Below the pieces are notes generated by a model, which searched no databases, was not told the DNA's origin, and worked only from the letters and a program-made list of their open reading frames with translations. A stretch of 64,000 bases of DNA from Trileptium ribeirensis (taxonomy: Eukaryota; Nematoda; Enoplea; Enoplida; Thoracostomopsidae): the NCBI GenBank assembly GCA_030248225.1, contig JASANE010000442.1:1-64000 (forward strand). The letters run 5' to 3'. Every line of letters begins with the position of its first letter. Positions within the stretch are counted from its first letter, which is position 1. A program made the translations under genes and the position numbers. Shown piece after piece: positions 1-11,922 of this stretch.

Positions 1-600
1 AGATCCTCGAAGGAAACGCGGGGATAAAGACGGCAGGGCGGAAGCGAGGATCATGGGGTAGCGAGCAGGAGGGGAACAATGAGCCTGAGTCACACAACAT
101 TAAACACCTGAGTGGGAGTCGTGCGTTTCTCCTAGAACAGCGGGTCCTGGTTTAAAGTCAATCGAGTTCGCCTACCAAAATTCACGCTCAAAATTTTATT
201 ACTTGGTTTCCCCTTGTTGAATAAACAAGACAACGATCATGAACCAAAGTATCACCCAATCGGGTGCACACAAAAATATGCCTATATATAAATACACAAC
301 GCGGTGGATCCTGGGTTCCGGACCCCACTGTACATACGTAGCAAATGCCCGTACTGCGAAACTAGTCTTTTACTCTTCTTTGTGTGGCGAAGAACGATTT
401 TGAGCCGGCTTTTAATGGTTTGTCGCGAAACTTCCAACGGTTAACTACCCCGATTGGGATGACGAAATGATATTCGGTGAGCTCCGTTTGGGCTCTTTTA
501 GAAACGCGGAACCCCACAACCCGGAGTTGTTGGCAGAGCCTTAGCTTTGAACTTACTCGCACGTCGATTCTGCAAAACTTCGCCACTATCTTTAACGCTA
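1..600. other. No supported gene
   Basis: I see no recognisable protein in either strand. A TATA-like run lies near 282-292, followed by GC-richer sequence, which would suit a retroelement LTR or promoter remnant. I found no matching second copy in the window, so this stays a guess. Confidence 0.4.
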
Positions 601-636
601 AACTTTCCTAAGTATCTGGTTCAATAGCAAAGCATG

Positions 637-1260
637 GGCGCAGCACTTACGGGAGCGCGAGGCATCCGATGGACGCCGCAGCACCCGCAGAGGGCAGCCC
701 CTGTTCCTATGCCTTGACGGAAACATGGAAAAATTTTGTAAGGCGTCTCGGGCGGAGCCCTTCCGCGTCCGCAGTGAAGAAGGCCCGCTCGAGCCAAATA
801 CGGCTCTAAAAATTTGTACTTTCAAATTTCCCCTTTAGTTCCAAAATTCCTGAGACGACGATGCCTTGTACTTTCAAATTTCCCTTAAGTTCCCGAATTC
901 CTGAACGACGATATCCCTAAAAATTTTCATACTATGTTACTACCTTGGACAATTCACCTCCAAGAGTACAAACAATACTTGCACCCTAGAGGGTGAGGGA
1001 ACCAGTCGAGTGCGGGTGGACATTCCCGAATTTTCTGCAACTTAGACGCGATTTTGACCACAATTTATCCCACGCTCAACCCACTTCCCCAGCGCGGCGC
1101 AGCACTCACGGGGGCACGAGGCATCCAATGGATACCCCAGCACCCGCAAGGGCTGCCCCTATTCCTATGCTCAAGCGAAAGTTCAAAAGCATCAAAAACC
1201 CCGGGCGGGCCTCTTCCACACGTCTGCATGCCGAAGAGCCCACCCGGCTAAACGAAAAGC
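637..1260. repeat. Diverged direct duplication, offset about 459 bp
   Basis: The stretch from about 637 to 800 recurs, diverged, from about 1096 to 1260. Both contain a GGCGCAGCACT-type start, a GAGGCATCC segment and a CCCCT-TTCCTATGC segment at the same spacing. The best match covers about 85 bp and similarity falls off on both sides. The open frames here follow the repeat and match no protein family I know. It may be part of an old LTR or of a tandem array. Confidence 0.6.
816..918. repeat. Tandem duplication of about 51 bp
   Basis: Two adjacent units both read TTGTACTTTCAAATTTCCC, followed by an AGTTCC-like stretch and GACGACGAT or AACGACGAT. It lies between the two arms of the 459-bp duplication. 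Confidence 0.65.
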
Positions 1261-1289
1261 CAAAAACGAAGCGACTAGAAGTTTAGAAA

Positions 1290-4200
1290 AGAAACCATTG
1301 GCGACAACCGCCAAAACAACCAAAATTTGCAAGAGCAGGGCTCGACTGGTCCCGCCGCTAAAACAGGCAGCCTTATTTTATACCTATGTCGATCCCCTCT
1401 TTTTCCAGCAGCTCTTGTTCTCTATTGCCCTGAGCCTCTACAAGCCAGCTTACAATAAACTTTTTAATTTACAAAATAAACCGACACGTTGCTGGGTACA
1501 GACGACAAAACGCTGGCGGCGACAATTACAATGATACGCAAAAGAACAGCGCCGCTATAATGCTGAAAACAACGAAAGCTGGGCAGTGGCCGAAACGAGC
1601 CAAAAAGCCCTGTAAACAACTGAACCTCGTCCTGGTCGGGGGGCGAGGAAATCTTAAAGCAGAAATATAACAGCGCTCAGAGTGCTGTTTTATAGGGATA
1701 TCGGCACGAATTTGCTGATATCTCGGGATCGAAAAACAGCAGGCGGTCGGGGGCAGGACCAGAATCATGCCCTGGCAGACCGGCTGCTGGAGAACTTTAA
1801 ATTTTGACTGTACCTCCCCCAGGAGACCCGTTAGAGGCCGTTTTAAAAGCATAGGAGCCAAAATTTTTGTATCTTATTTGGGTTTAGGGGATCCTGAGCG
1901 GACCCGTGGGGGTGGGCGGCCCCGGTCTTCGGCTAAATAGTTAGGGCGGGACCCAATAAGTGTCCTGAGCTCGAAAAATCGGGGACTTTTAATAATTTTA
2001 GGTGTCCCTTGAGACGTTGAATATTGGAGGCTTAAGCGCCTGTTTGGGGATCCGTAAGTACTTAGGAGAATCAAATTTTCTGACCCGGCTGAGCAATTTG
2101 ACACCCTTAGAGAGTCCTTAGTAAAGTTCAGTCATCCCCGTTCCGCTAAGTTTAGTAGAAAATTTGAAATTGACCTTTTTGTGTTGTACCTTAAAATAGT
2201 GTCCTAGAAATGTTGTGTCCCGTGATATTTGCTGTCGCATTTTTCTTTTCCAAAGGCTGAAAGCACCCAATTAATCGACTGCTCTGCTCACTTGCCACAT
2301 AAATACTTACTTTACATATACGCATACTAAATGAGCATAAATGCACCGCAGCTACTGACGATTAAACGTAATCCCATGGCGTGTACGCTGGGACCGGGCT
2401 CAGGGCGACCAAAATTGCTTTTGTAACCAAAGATTCCTGAAACATCCGTCGGTCCCCAGCCCCTCCGAACGCACACCCGTTACTCGCAACAAGAGCTATA
2501 AAATATAAAACAATTTAGGCACACAACATTCTATCAATTTGATTTTCACAAGGATCGACCGGACACCCCTAATCTTGATACTCTTCTCTTGCGATCGGTG
2601 CCACAATCATCCCTGGCGCCTTCGGGCGGTGGAGTGTGACCTTACAAGTACAATACAAATGAGGCACAATTGTTTATTTTATAACCACAGAAATAACACT
2701 ACACAGTTACTATCTTATACGGAGGTCACACTCCACCGGTATCCGGTCGTCCATCTCCTTTCTCCTACAAATTTTAACGTACTTTAAGCGTTTTCTCATT
2801 CTCAGAAAAATTGGGCTGTTACAAATAATGTTGTTGAAAAAAGAACTTTCTTTTCACTTATATATATATCAATATATCAATTTATTTTTATAGCCTAAAT
2901 CACATTGCATGAGACATAGTTAATTTATAACTAAGGTCAAGTCGTTAGATGCGTCTGGTTCTGCAACTGTTCGCTAACAGCAAATTAATAAGAAACGCAA
3001 AAGTTGAGCGGAATTTCTCATCTCACTACTTCTACATATAAACAAAAGCATCTGACTACTCGGTACAGTGGCATTGATGGGTAGTGCTCCCAGTTTTGGT
3101 TGCCGCCCCACCAAAAAGTTTTATTTTTAGCGCTAAATGCATTTTTAGCTAGTCGACAACATCAAACACATCTGTTAGAGCTGTCCCGCGCAGCGTGAGT
3201 ACCTCACCATCTAAAATTTTATAGCGACGCCCCTACAGCCAGCTTGCCTCACATAAATATCGGACCATATAATTTCCTGCTTATGTTATAGTACTAAGCA
3301 AGATACTTTGCTGGAGCAACTGTGGTCTTCTTATTTGCAAGCGCTTTATAAAATCCCGTCACTGTACGTTGAAAGCTGAAAATATGGCACGCTGTCTTTA
3401 TATATCCACTTATTTTATTATTAAAAAGTTCGCTTCATTTGAAAGGTTACTACACAGCTTTTGTAAGGCCCAAAAGAAAGGATGTGTTGATTTTGAACGA
3501 AGAGTAAGATAACAACATGTTTCTTCTAAGACTAAATTAATCTTCACAGAATGGAACCACAAAAGAACAAAGCTGAATGCGGAGTCTTCTAAGTCTGTTT
3601 ATAAGCGCACTGTGCAGTGCAGAATTTTTACAAAGGTTTGTTGAAACCGCGGTTACTTGTGAACGTACTTCACAAGGCCACTAACAGGCAAATATATTAG
3701 TCTTATTGTTGTGTTGGGATAACGACACATTTGGAGCTCAAATAAAACAAAGTCTAAAATTTAGTCAAAATTTTACCGAAATTCTCTCCGCTATAGGCGA
3801 TAATACCTACATTATAAATTCGAAGCTCTACTCAAAGACGAAAAACTGGATGGCGAAAAATATTTAGTAACCTTTTAAAGACTGCATCCATGTCATACTT
3901 ATTATATGACTTTGGAATTTACATATTTTATAACGAAAATTTCCAAAACAAGTCAGTTTTCTTCAAAAAAGTTTTTCAGTCACACTCGAAATATAGCTTC
4001 CTCCAAGTGAAGAATATAGCTTCACTGGATAACGTAACAATCGTTTTGACCGGTCAGGCATCATTAGCGTTTACATTGAGTTAATTGCATTTAGGTTAAT
4101 AACAACGATGTATACAAAGACACTGCAACAGGGGTGAGGACGGAGAGGGACCGCCGCTATCCACTTTTCAGCAAACGTCGGAAAAATAGGATTTTCCCTT

Positions 4201-6988
4201 ATGGTGCCCGCAATTTTCTCTTATGCGCACCTTGAGTGGAACCCCTCCCATGTTCGTGTAGCGTACCGCGTTTATGGTTATACATAAGCAAGTGCACAAA
4301 GTTCCGCCGGTGTAAAAGGTAAAGTCATATTATAGATAAAATTTGTCGCAATGCACTTTAAATTCTGACGCTTTTAGCAGAAATTTAAAAATTTAAAGTT
4401 CTTCTTTTAATAAAGGTGACATTTTCAAGCCAAACTGGTCTTACACAGCTGACAATAAACGCCGCCGTAATATAAGAACCAATAATTGGGCCGTGCACTT
4501 CAGGTATACTGGACTTAAATTAAAGCTTTAGCATATAATTATTATTGGTTTTACTTAATGTTTGGTGTCACGTAGGGTCGGTGATGAGTATAATTGCGTG
4601 AAGGCATTGTAGTCAATGGGACTATAGTGACTGTTGAAGCCACTATCTGGAACGGTGTTTATGAAGTCGTGGGTCAGAAAAAAGTACCCTTATGATATAA
4701 CATATATAATATTTATATGTATACATATTTACGCAACTATATCCTAATATATATCGATCAGTGCATACATAATTTATATGTTAACATATTAGTACATATA
4801 TATGGTGTCGTTTATGTTACATTATACACGTGTGTGGGTTCCATAAATCTCGTACTCCAGCGCTGATAGTCTGTTAAAGGAAACTCAAGTATATACATTA
4901 AATCAGGCTTGATAGTGCTACTTCACACATGTTAATCATTTATTTTCTATATTCGCTGCTCACTCATAATATAATTATTAATTCGCAGCTGGTCGAATTG
5001 TTAAAATTGCTGCTAATTCTCCGTTGACTGGAGCTTATAGATGTGGATTCTTAAATAGCGTTATAGTGCAAACAAACATCGCGTTGCAATTTGATAGCGC
5101 TGCTCTCTCTATTAAGAATCTGATGTCTTTGTACCAACATTATTTAAAAACATGAATAACGGTGTAAAATTTCAAGTTCTATAGCAAGTAAAATGGCATA
5201 AATACCAGTTCAGGATTAAAATAAATCCTTTTAGGTGTGTACTTTTATGTAAACTCGTTGACTAACCCTTGTGTTGTGTTGATATATTTTAGAAGGTGGC
5301 ATTAGTCGGTAGCTCAGCTTGTTCCTATTATTCTGATTAGCTTATAATTCACAAACACTTCGATTATTTATTATAATGTTGTAGAAATTGCTTTCAAGCA
5401 ATTAATTCAACAACAGTATTGTTATATTTTTGTCACAGCCGTCAAGCTGTGACATTGATTTCACCTTTTGTCAGAGTGTGCATTACAGCTTTGGTTGCAC
5501 TGCACTGCACGTATCTGTTATAGTCAAAGCCTTTTCAGATCCGACCGCTGGAGTCTGCATGCCAGGCAAAAATGGCATGCAGCAAACGTCTCGGATTTGT
5601 TGACTACAATTGAGATGAAAACATTTAGGAATTCCGAGAATTGATGACATCGAAAATTATATTATCAACTTTACCAGGTCTGAATTCATTCTTGCTATTT
5701 CATAGACAGCATATTCGCAAACGCTGAAGTCAAATAATTTGACATGTTTCAAAAACCAAATATTATGCTGAACCGTCGTAAACTTTATATTTAAATAACT
5801 ATATGTAGTCCAGGCGCATAAATTGTATTGTTAATAGCAATATGACTGCTGTGACATTCTTCTTTTAAGAAGAAAACTTTTTTGTTTTCAAACAAAAGTT
5901 GTTGACACATAGTATGTGTTTCCGACAGGGTAGCTTGTTATATTTAGTCTGATTCCGAAATTTAGCTTTAACAACAGTCCTCAGGAAATGTATTAACCAT
6001 CTCCAGTCCATAATATCACTTTGCATAACTCTCCACTGGTTCACAATACCGCATTTCCTGAACATTATTCTGGGAATTGTATCGGTTTAAGATTGCTGCA
6101 TTTTCCTAAAGTCAGAACGCAAAACATATATCTGGGTTCTCCTAGATTTTATTTCTCTTTTTAATTGCCCATGAAATAAGCTCTCTTGAGTATATATTTA
6201 TGTATCAACATTAAAATGTAACAAGTTATGCTTTCTTCAGCAATGACATTTAAGATAAACGCAAATAGAGAGCATACAGCAATAAACTGGTGTTATGTAC
6301 TTATCTGAGGAAATAGATACTTATTTCAAGGTCTAGCATATGATACAAATGCTAATTCTTCAATATGCTGTACTTGAACATTATATATTGAACGACCTTA
6401 TTTAGCAATACTTTGTTGAGACATTTGTCCCAATCTTTATTCTTACAAGAAAATTATAGAATTGCGAGCATCGTATAAAACCGAAGTGAGGCGATTAAAT
6501 TTCAATTTCGTTTTCGAATTAAAATGGTGGCTTACAACTTGTTAACCATACGATCACTCTGTTTTACTACTTAGAGAGATTGGATTGTGATACCGTAAAC
6601 TAACACTAGACAGTCATCTATACACAGGAGTTATATCCACAACACGTCCCACCGGAGCGCAATTGTAAATGCTCTAGTTCGATAATAGCTTTAACCTAGT
6701 TGATACATTAATTCGAGTCTAAACGAGGCTCGCTAACACAGACACCATAATTTAGTTATTTATTGATCGAAAAGCCACAAGTAGTGGGTGAAAATAATTT
6801 AAAATAAAAGCGCTAAATCCGACAAATGACGCTTTGTGGCCCAGTGGCTAATCTGAATAAAACATATACCATATTTTCGTTATATATGGAAACGCATAGA
6901 GAATGCTATATTATGGTTACCGCCAAATAACTTTACATTGTACACGTCAAAGCGTAGCTAGGTTGTCTCGGTTAGAAAGAAAAAATAA
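1290..6988. other. Long gene-poor stretch, AT-rich from about 2.8 kb
   Basis: No open frame here resembles a known protein. 1.3-2.8 kb has moderate GC and may be old retroelement non-coding sequence; 2.8-6.99 kb is AT-rich, with TA-rich runs near 4.69-4.81 kb. Two perfect hairpins are listed separately. I see no LTR copy matching the 3' side of the retroelement that starts at 6989, so its 5' end is either missing or not recognisable. Confidence 0.5.
5431..5582. other. Two perfect 9-bp-stem hairpins about 100 bp apart
   Basis: 5431-5439 (TGTCACAGC) pairs perfectly with 5446-5454 across a 6-nt loop. 5555-5563 (CTGCATGCC) pairs perfectly with 5574-5582 across a 10-nt loop. Two perfect stems so close together in AT-rich, gene-less DNA could be ends of small elements or cruciform sites. 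Confidence 0.6.
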
Positions 6989-8775
6989 AACTCAAAACAT
7001 CTCCATAAAAAAAATCTGAGTGAGAGCGGCGATAGTGACAGTATCGGTACGGGAAGTGCAAAAGAGATGAGTTCGGATCCACGGGTTGAGAACGTTCGTG
7101 CAGACCCTATCGAAGGGACGCCTTGTATGCGCCTGGGTAATTTAGATGGCTCTACTGATACATTGGCCGAGATTTCCAGCGATATATTGGGACCCGTCGA
7201 AAAGTTGCCTAGTATGCCCTCGGGTAATTAGGTTAACCCAAACGAAGTAGGTGCAACTACTGAGGAATCCGTCGAAGGGAGACCAAGTATGTCCCCGGGG
7301 TAATTCGGAAGAATCGTTGAGCTTGATTAGTGAAGACTCGGACGCGTGTATGGGACAAGAGAATTTGCTTAACTTCATACGAGAAGCTAACGATGGACGG
7401 TACACCGACTTGACGAACAACTATTGGACATGTCTGGACTTTGTCTTCCCAACAATACGCCGATAGAACTTGGACGAGTTAGGGCAATAGCGGACGAGGA
7501 ACGTAACCGAATCCTCGGGACTGTCACATTGTTCACTATAACCGCAAATCATACCGAGACCGCAGCTTATCAATTCCCTCGCATTGAATTGACCGAGGAT
7601 GCGCACCATGGATCGGCCGAGGGGCTTATACCAATTAACTTTCGGGCCTGTGAGATTAATGCCAACTTCGGACAACCTTTGGCATTACAATCGCGGGCTC
7701 TCTTTTACCGGAAAGTGGTACTCGTCATGGAACAGCTAAACAATCTGAACCGACTTTTTGAGCTTCGCTTCGAGGTTAGAACACGCCCCACTTTACAGCG
7801 AGACGCCTCCATGTTGAGCAGCATATTAGGTATGGCTTGTCCAATCGGGCACTGCATGACTGGAATGTATCTCGGTCCCGTAACTCTTGCGTCGTTGGAA
7901 TCTTTCATAGAACTGGTGGGCCAATGCGTGAATGGCCACACGCTCCAACAGGTTATTGAGAGAGAATTCGAGGTAGAGTTGAGTAGGGATCCGGTATGCC
8001 GCCAGTGCCAAGAATGTCATGCAAGAGATTCACTGGATATAGGTTTAAGCTGTTACTTTTTCGGTCAACGAGGAAAGTGGACGTACGACGGAACGTTGAG
8101 TACTGCTTGCGCGTCCATCCTCCCGGATGGATACGTTGCACCTAATTGGCCTTACTATGTCGGAATTCAATCGGCCAAATGCAGAAAAGTTTTCGTGAGG
8201 CGAACTTCGAGTTACATGACCTCTTGTGCGAGGCGCCCTATTTGATCGAATTTATCTATCGGAACCAAGAGACACGCGGTGTTCCGATCAACTCCATTGT
8301 TGACCATGCAACGGATAATATGGAATTTGACGACGAAACCCATCGACTTGCTCGACTAGTACTACTCAGTGCTCGCTTGAGACTTTTGCGGCGCCCCGAC
8401 ATTGCTGGACTGCTTGAGACAGGGGGAGACACGTCTGCGGGATTGAAGTTGGGCAGGGATCGCTTAATCTCGGAACTATGCTTGTTTCCGGACGATGACA
8501 CCAACTATTCCGTCCCGAATTTGGACGAACAATTAACCACAGCACTCGCCGCTTACCTCGACTCATCTGACGAAGGGTCGGAGAATAACTCCGATAGCGA
8601 TTCCGCCCAGCAAGAAAGCATAACTGAGTCGAGTGACACGGAAACGAGCGACGGGGAAACTAAAAGCGACACCACGGAAGAAGCTGCGCGTAACGAGACC
8701 ATGAGGGAACCCAATCGAAACGGGGTACGATCCGTTTCACCAAATCTCAGTAATGGCCCCGGACATCCCTCAGGT
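6989..8775 (+). pseudogene. Retroelement 5' ORF, unrecognised, Cys/His-rich
   Basis: I do not recognise this protein. The open frame begins after a TAA at 6986 with a Ser/Asp/Glu-rich stretch that holds three related short segments (PIEGTP, PVEKLP and SVEGRP types, each followed by CM, SM or SM). It is stopped by TAG at 7229-7231. A second block, 7424-8245, has a Cys/His-rich part (CPIGHC, CVNGH, then CRQCQECH) that may bind zinc. The reading frame shifts near 8150-8170 and continues in another frame through a strongly acidic, Ser-rich segment (about 8560-8700) up to the signal-peptide-like start of the Env-like part at 8776. By position it should be Gag, but I see no capsid or CCHC knuckle. 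It could be a highly diverged Gag or an accessory protein. Confidence 0.5.
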
Positions 8776-9628
8776 ATGTGGAAGGTATGTACCATTCTAG
8801 TGTTACTTTGGCTCTCAGCGCTTAGCTCTACGCGCGCAACGCTTTCGCCATTTAGCGATTCAATCTCGCGATTAGGTGCTTTTGTCAATCGACAGGTGGG
8901 AGTGGTCATCGAGCCACAAGGCCTGGTCGTCACCTCTGACCAAACAACGCATTTGCCAGTGGTATTGCAGTTAACACTCCGAGATTGGGAACGCAAGTCC
9001 GATCCGTATGTGAGTAAATTCTGTCCACCATATGAAGCGAACGGATCATGTCGCGCTGACTGCTGCCGGAAGGTCAATTGCACCGAATATCCACAGCTAC
9101 ATAAGACCTTAAGAGCTTTGGAACGTGAACTAGATGACGCCTATCATGGAGTACTGGACACCAACTATTACTCGCTACTTGTGCATTCTTTCTGCGTCGC
9201 AAACGAACAATTATGTGACCTTACGAATAATAGGAAAAGCGCTTTGCCAGCTTAATTGCTGCCGCTGCAGGTGCCGTCTCGGGTTTCTTGGGCCTGGGAA
9301 TGGCTTTTCCAACGGAGTACACATCAACAATGTTCGCCAACAGGTAACTGTCCTCGAGAAATTCGTGCGCGAGACTAACGATGTCTCCTTTCGAAACACT
9401 AAAGCCATAAGGCAACTGACCCGAGCAAACCAGGACATCTACGCGTTTCTGCACCCTAGCATGCAAGAGGTAGTCTCTATGATAGAACAGGTTAGGTGTG
9501 CCGATCAGAAGGAGATCGCGCACGTGCACCACCAGCTAATAGATCACATTCTTCGAGCCAATATGCGCTCGTCGGTACAAGCCATAATGGAATCCATGCT
9601 TAACGGCGAGTTATCCACTACTTATTAA
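8776..9628 (+). pseudogene. Env-like (fusion-glycoprotein-like) remnant, truncated and frameshifted
   Basis: A Met at 8776 opens a hydrophobic signal-peptide-like stretch (MWKVCTILVLLWLSAL), followed by a Cys-containing ectodomain-like region with NGS and NCT sequons. A basic dipeptide and an Ala/Gly-rich hydrophobic stretch, as in class I fusion peptides, appear at about 9234-9312 but in a different frame; a third frame (to 9628) carries an amphipathic helix-like region. So there are frameshifts near 9235 and 9340. The protein runs straight into the protease at 9612-9628, with no recognisable C-terminal ectodomain, membrane anchor or tail. In errantiviruses and retroviruses env lies after pol, so this placement is odd. 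The Env assignment rests on the layout of signal peptide, Cys-rich part, cleavage site and fusion-peptide-like segment, not on a clear family motif. Confidence 0.5.
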
Positions 9629-10427
9629 TGCAACCATACTTGGTACCCCAGTTACAACACTCGTAGACACTGGAGCCGACGTCTCGATCATGTCCCAAGC
9701 CCCCGCTGCCCGTTTAGGATTAGTACCTCGGGACACGAACACTACCCGTATAGTATCAGCTACCTAACAAGAATTGACAATAAGCGGGGTCGTGAAAGCC
9801 CCGATTACGATAGGATCGCTAAGTACACCATGCGACTTCCAAGTGACAACCGACACTCCGTACGAATGCATCTTAGGAACCGACTTCATGGCGTTACTAC
9901 CATATGTAGCCATCAATTTCAAATACCGCTGCCTGGATCTATCCAATGGAACTGAGAACTGCTCGGCACCTTTCGCCGACCAAGGGGACTATAGACCACC
10001 AGTCATCAATGTAGTAACTAGGAAGTACACCCAACTACCACCAAACACCGAGTTGTTCATCAATGCCATCCCGGAAATCACTCAACCTCCGACCGGACAA
10101 GCCTTGTTCGTACCAGACCCCTTTATTAGGGATGTTGCTATCGCCCACTCTCTGGTACTTACTGGTCAACGCATCATCCCAGTAGCGCTGATGAACTTTG
10201 GGAACTTTCCCGTCGCTATACATGCCGGTCAGACAATAGGACATATTGAGATGCATGACGATAACGAGGTCGAGTTCTTGTATGACAATAACAAACGCTT
10301 ACTACAGCTTGACCCTCCGAAACATACTAAGCAATGCAACAACATCGGAGTTACCCGAGACAATGTTGTACAAATTATAAGCGAACAAAAGAAACTATTG
10401 ACACCGAGCGATCCATACAAGTTTTGA
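9612..10427 (+). pseudogene. pol: Retroelement aspartic protease and start of RT region
   Basis: This is the retropepsin that would cleave the element's polyprotein. The catalytic motif LVDTGADVS is present with the active Asp at 9666-9668, and the C-terminal ILGTDF motif follows near 9871-9888. An in-frame TAA at 9765-9767 breaks the domain between these two motifs. The frame then stays open to 10427, where a frameshift near 10412 moves the coding sequence into the RT frame. The N-terminus (LLINATILGTPVTT) looks like a normal Gypsy protease start, so the fusion with the Env-like ORF upstream seems to be a junction rather than decay of the protease itself. Confidence 0.8.
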
Positions 10428-11081
10428 GTAAAATAGATTTCGGACAAACGACCCTTAACCCTTTCGAACTTAAACAATTGAAAACGACTATCTCTGAGAA
10501 CGCACACATATTTAGTGTACACCCATTCGATCTAGGAAGATGTGGTGTACACCAGCACAGAATAGTCACTGGAGACGCAAGGCCCATTAAACAGGTACCC
10601 TACCGCCTAGCACACTCACTACGAGAACCATTACGTGAGGAATTAAACAACATGGTAGAAGCAGGCCTCATAGCGCCATCCGATTCACCTTGGGGTTCTC
10701 CCATAGTCTACGTCACTAAGAGTGACGGTACCTTGCGGTTGTGTGTCGACTTCCGTAAACTCAACGTAGTCGCAGAGCGTGACCTATACCCACTACCCCG
10801 CATAGATGACATATTGGGATGTCTTAGGAATACCAAATTCATGTCCAGTTTAGATCTTAACAAAGGTTTTTGGCAGTTAGAACTGGACCCCGAGACTAAG
10901 GAGAAGACCTCCTTCGTCACTGTCCACGGACAGTATGAATACAACGTTCTGCCATTCGGACTGAATTCTTCACCAGGCGCCTTTCAAAGGTGCATGTCAA
11001 TCATATTAAATGGCTTAGAATGGGAACGATGCCTTATCTACATAGATGACATTTGGTCTTTTCACCCACATTCGAGCAACA
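10412..11081 (+). pseudogene. pol: Reverse transcriptase, fingers and palm
   Basis: Copies element RNA into cDNA. Typical Gypsy RT motifs are visible: SPWGSPIVYVTKSDGTLRLC, DFRKLN, SLDLNKGFWQLEL, the LPFGL segment and the catalytic YIDD box with its two Asp codons at 11045-11050. The frame is entered from the protease frame by a shift near 10412 and is lost just after YIDD at about 11055, where coding continues in the overlapping frame of the next entry. All visible catalytic residues are kept, so the frameshift is the main defect. Confidence 0.88.
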
Positions 11082-11922
11082 CCTAGCGGACCTAATAACT
11101 GTGTTTGATAGGTTCCGCAAGGCAAACCTTAAATTGAAGCCTTCAAAATGTCAGTTTGGACAGAAACAATTAAAATACCTGGGACATATTATTAGTTCTG
11201 AAGGAATTAAACCCGATCCCGAGAAAACCGCCGCGATAGACAGCTACAAACGACCGGAAACCCTCAAACAATTGCAGAGTTTCTTGGGACTTGTAGGATA
11301 CTATCATAAATTTATACCACACTACTCTGAAATTTGCGAACCACTCAATGCACTTCGACGAAAGGACAGCGAATCTAAGTGGACACCGCAATGCGAGGAA
11401 GCATTCGGAAAACTGCGTAAGGCATTAGTCCAGGAACCATTACTCATATATCCGGACTTTTCTAAACCTTTCATACTCCAAACGGACGCTTCTGGATATG
11501 CCCTAGGGGTTGTGCTTTCACAAAAGGCCGACAAAGGGACACTTCCTATCGCCTACGCGAGTAAGTCACTCGTGGACTATCAACGCCGATATCCCGCCAT
11601 AGAGACTGAGGCCCTGGCCATACGATGGGCTGCCTTATACTTCCGACACTACCTACTTGGACACGAATTTCATGTCGAAACTGACCATAAGCCACTTAAG
11701 GCACTGTTCGAGAAACCACTGCGAAATTCGCGACTAGCTCAGTGGCGTAACGAATTACTGATGGAATTCGGTGGCTTCAACATTGAATATAGGCCAGGTA
11801 AGGCTAATGCCAACGCAGACGGACTTTCACGCAACCCTCGACATAACGTGGAATTTTCTTACTCCTCGGACGAAACTGGACCAAACAGGACGAACAGGAC
11901 CACCCTCGAATGGTTGCTGTAG
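11053..11922 (+). CDS. pol: RT thumb and RNase H domain
   Basis: Continuation of RT after the frameshift. The segment begins with the post-YIDD FSPT..EQH region and has the Gypsy hallmarks KCQFGQKQLKYLGHIIS and SFLGLVGYYHKFIP. RNase H follows with FILQTDASGYALG (catalytic Asp), the IETEALAI Glu region, VETDHKPL (Asp) and GKANANADGLSR at the C-terminal end (Asp). The domain is open throughout. It ends where the frame overlaps the unusual linker ORF at 11910. Confidence 0.88.
   Translation: MVFSPTFEQHLADLITVFDRFRKANLKLKPSKCQFGQKQLKYLGHIISSEGIKPDPEKTAAIDSYKRPETLKQLQSFLGLVGYYHKFIPHYSEICEPLNALRRKDSESKWTPQCEEAFGKLRKALVQEPLLIYPDFSKPFILQTDASGYALGVVLSQKADKGTLPIAYASKSLVDYQRRYPAIETEALAIRWAALYFRHYLLGHEFHVETDHKPLKALFEKPLRNSRLAQWRNELLMEFGGFNIEYRPGKANANADGLSRNPRHNVEFSYSSDETGPNRTNRTTLEWLL

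Noticed and set aside
362..1534. Several frames of 60-100 codons near the window start
   Set aside because: No domain, overlapping frames on both strands, and they follow a duplicated non-coding segment.
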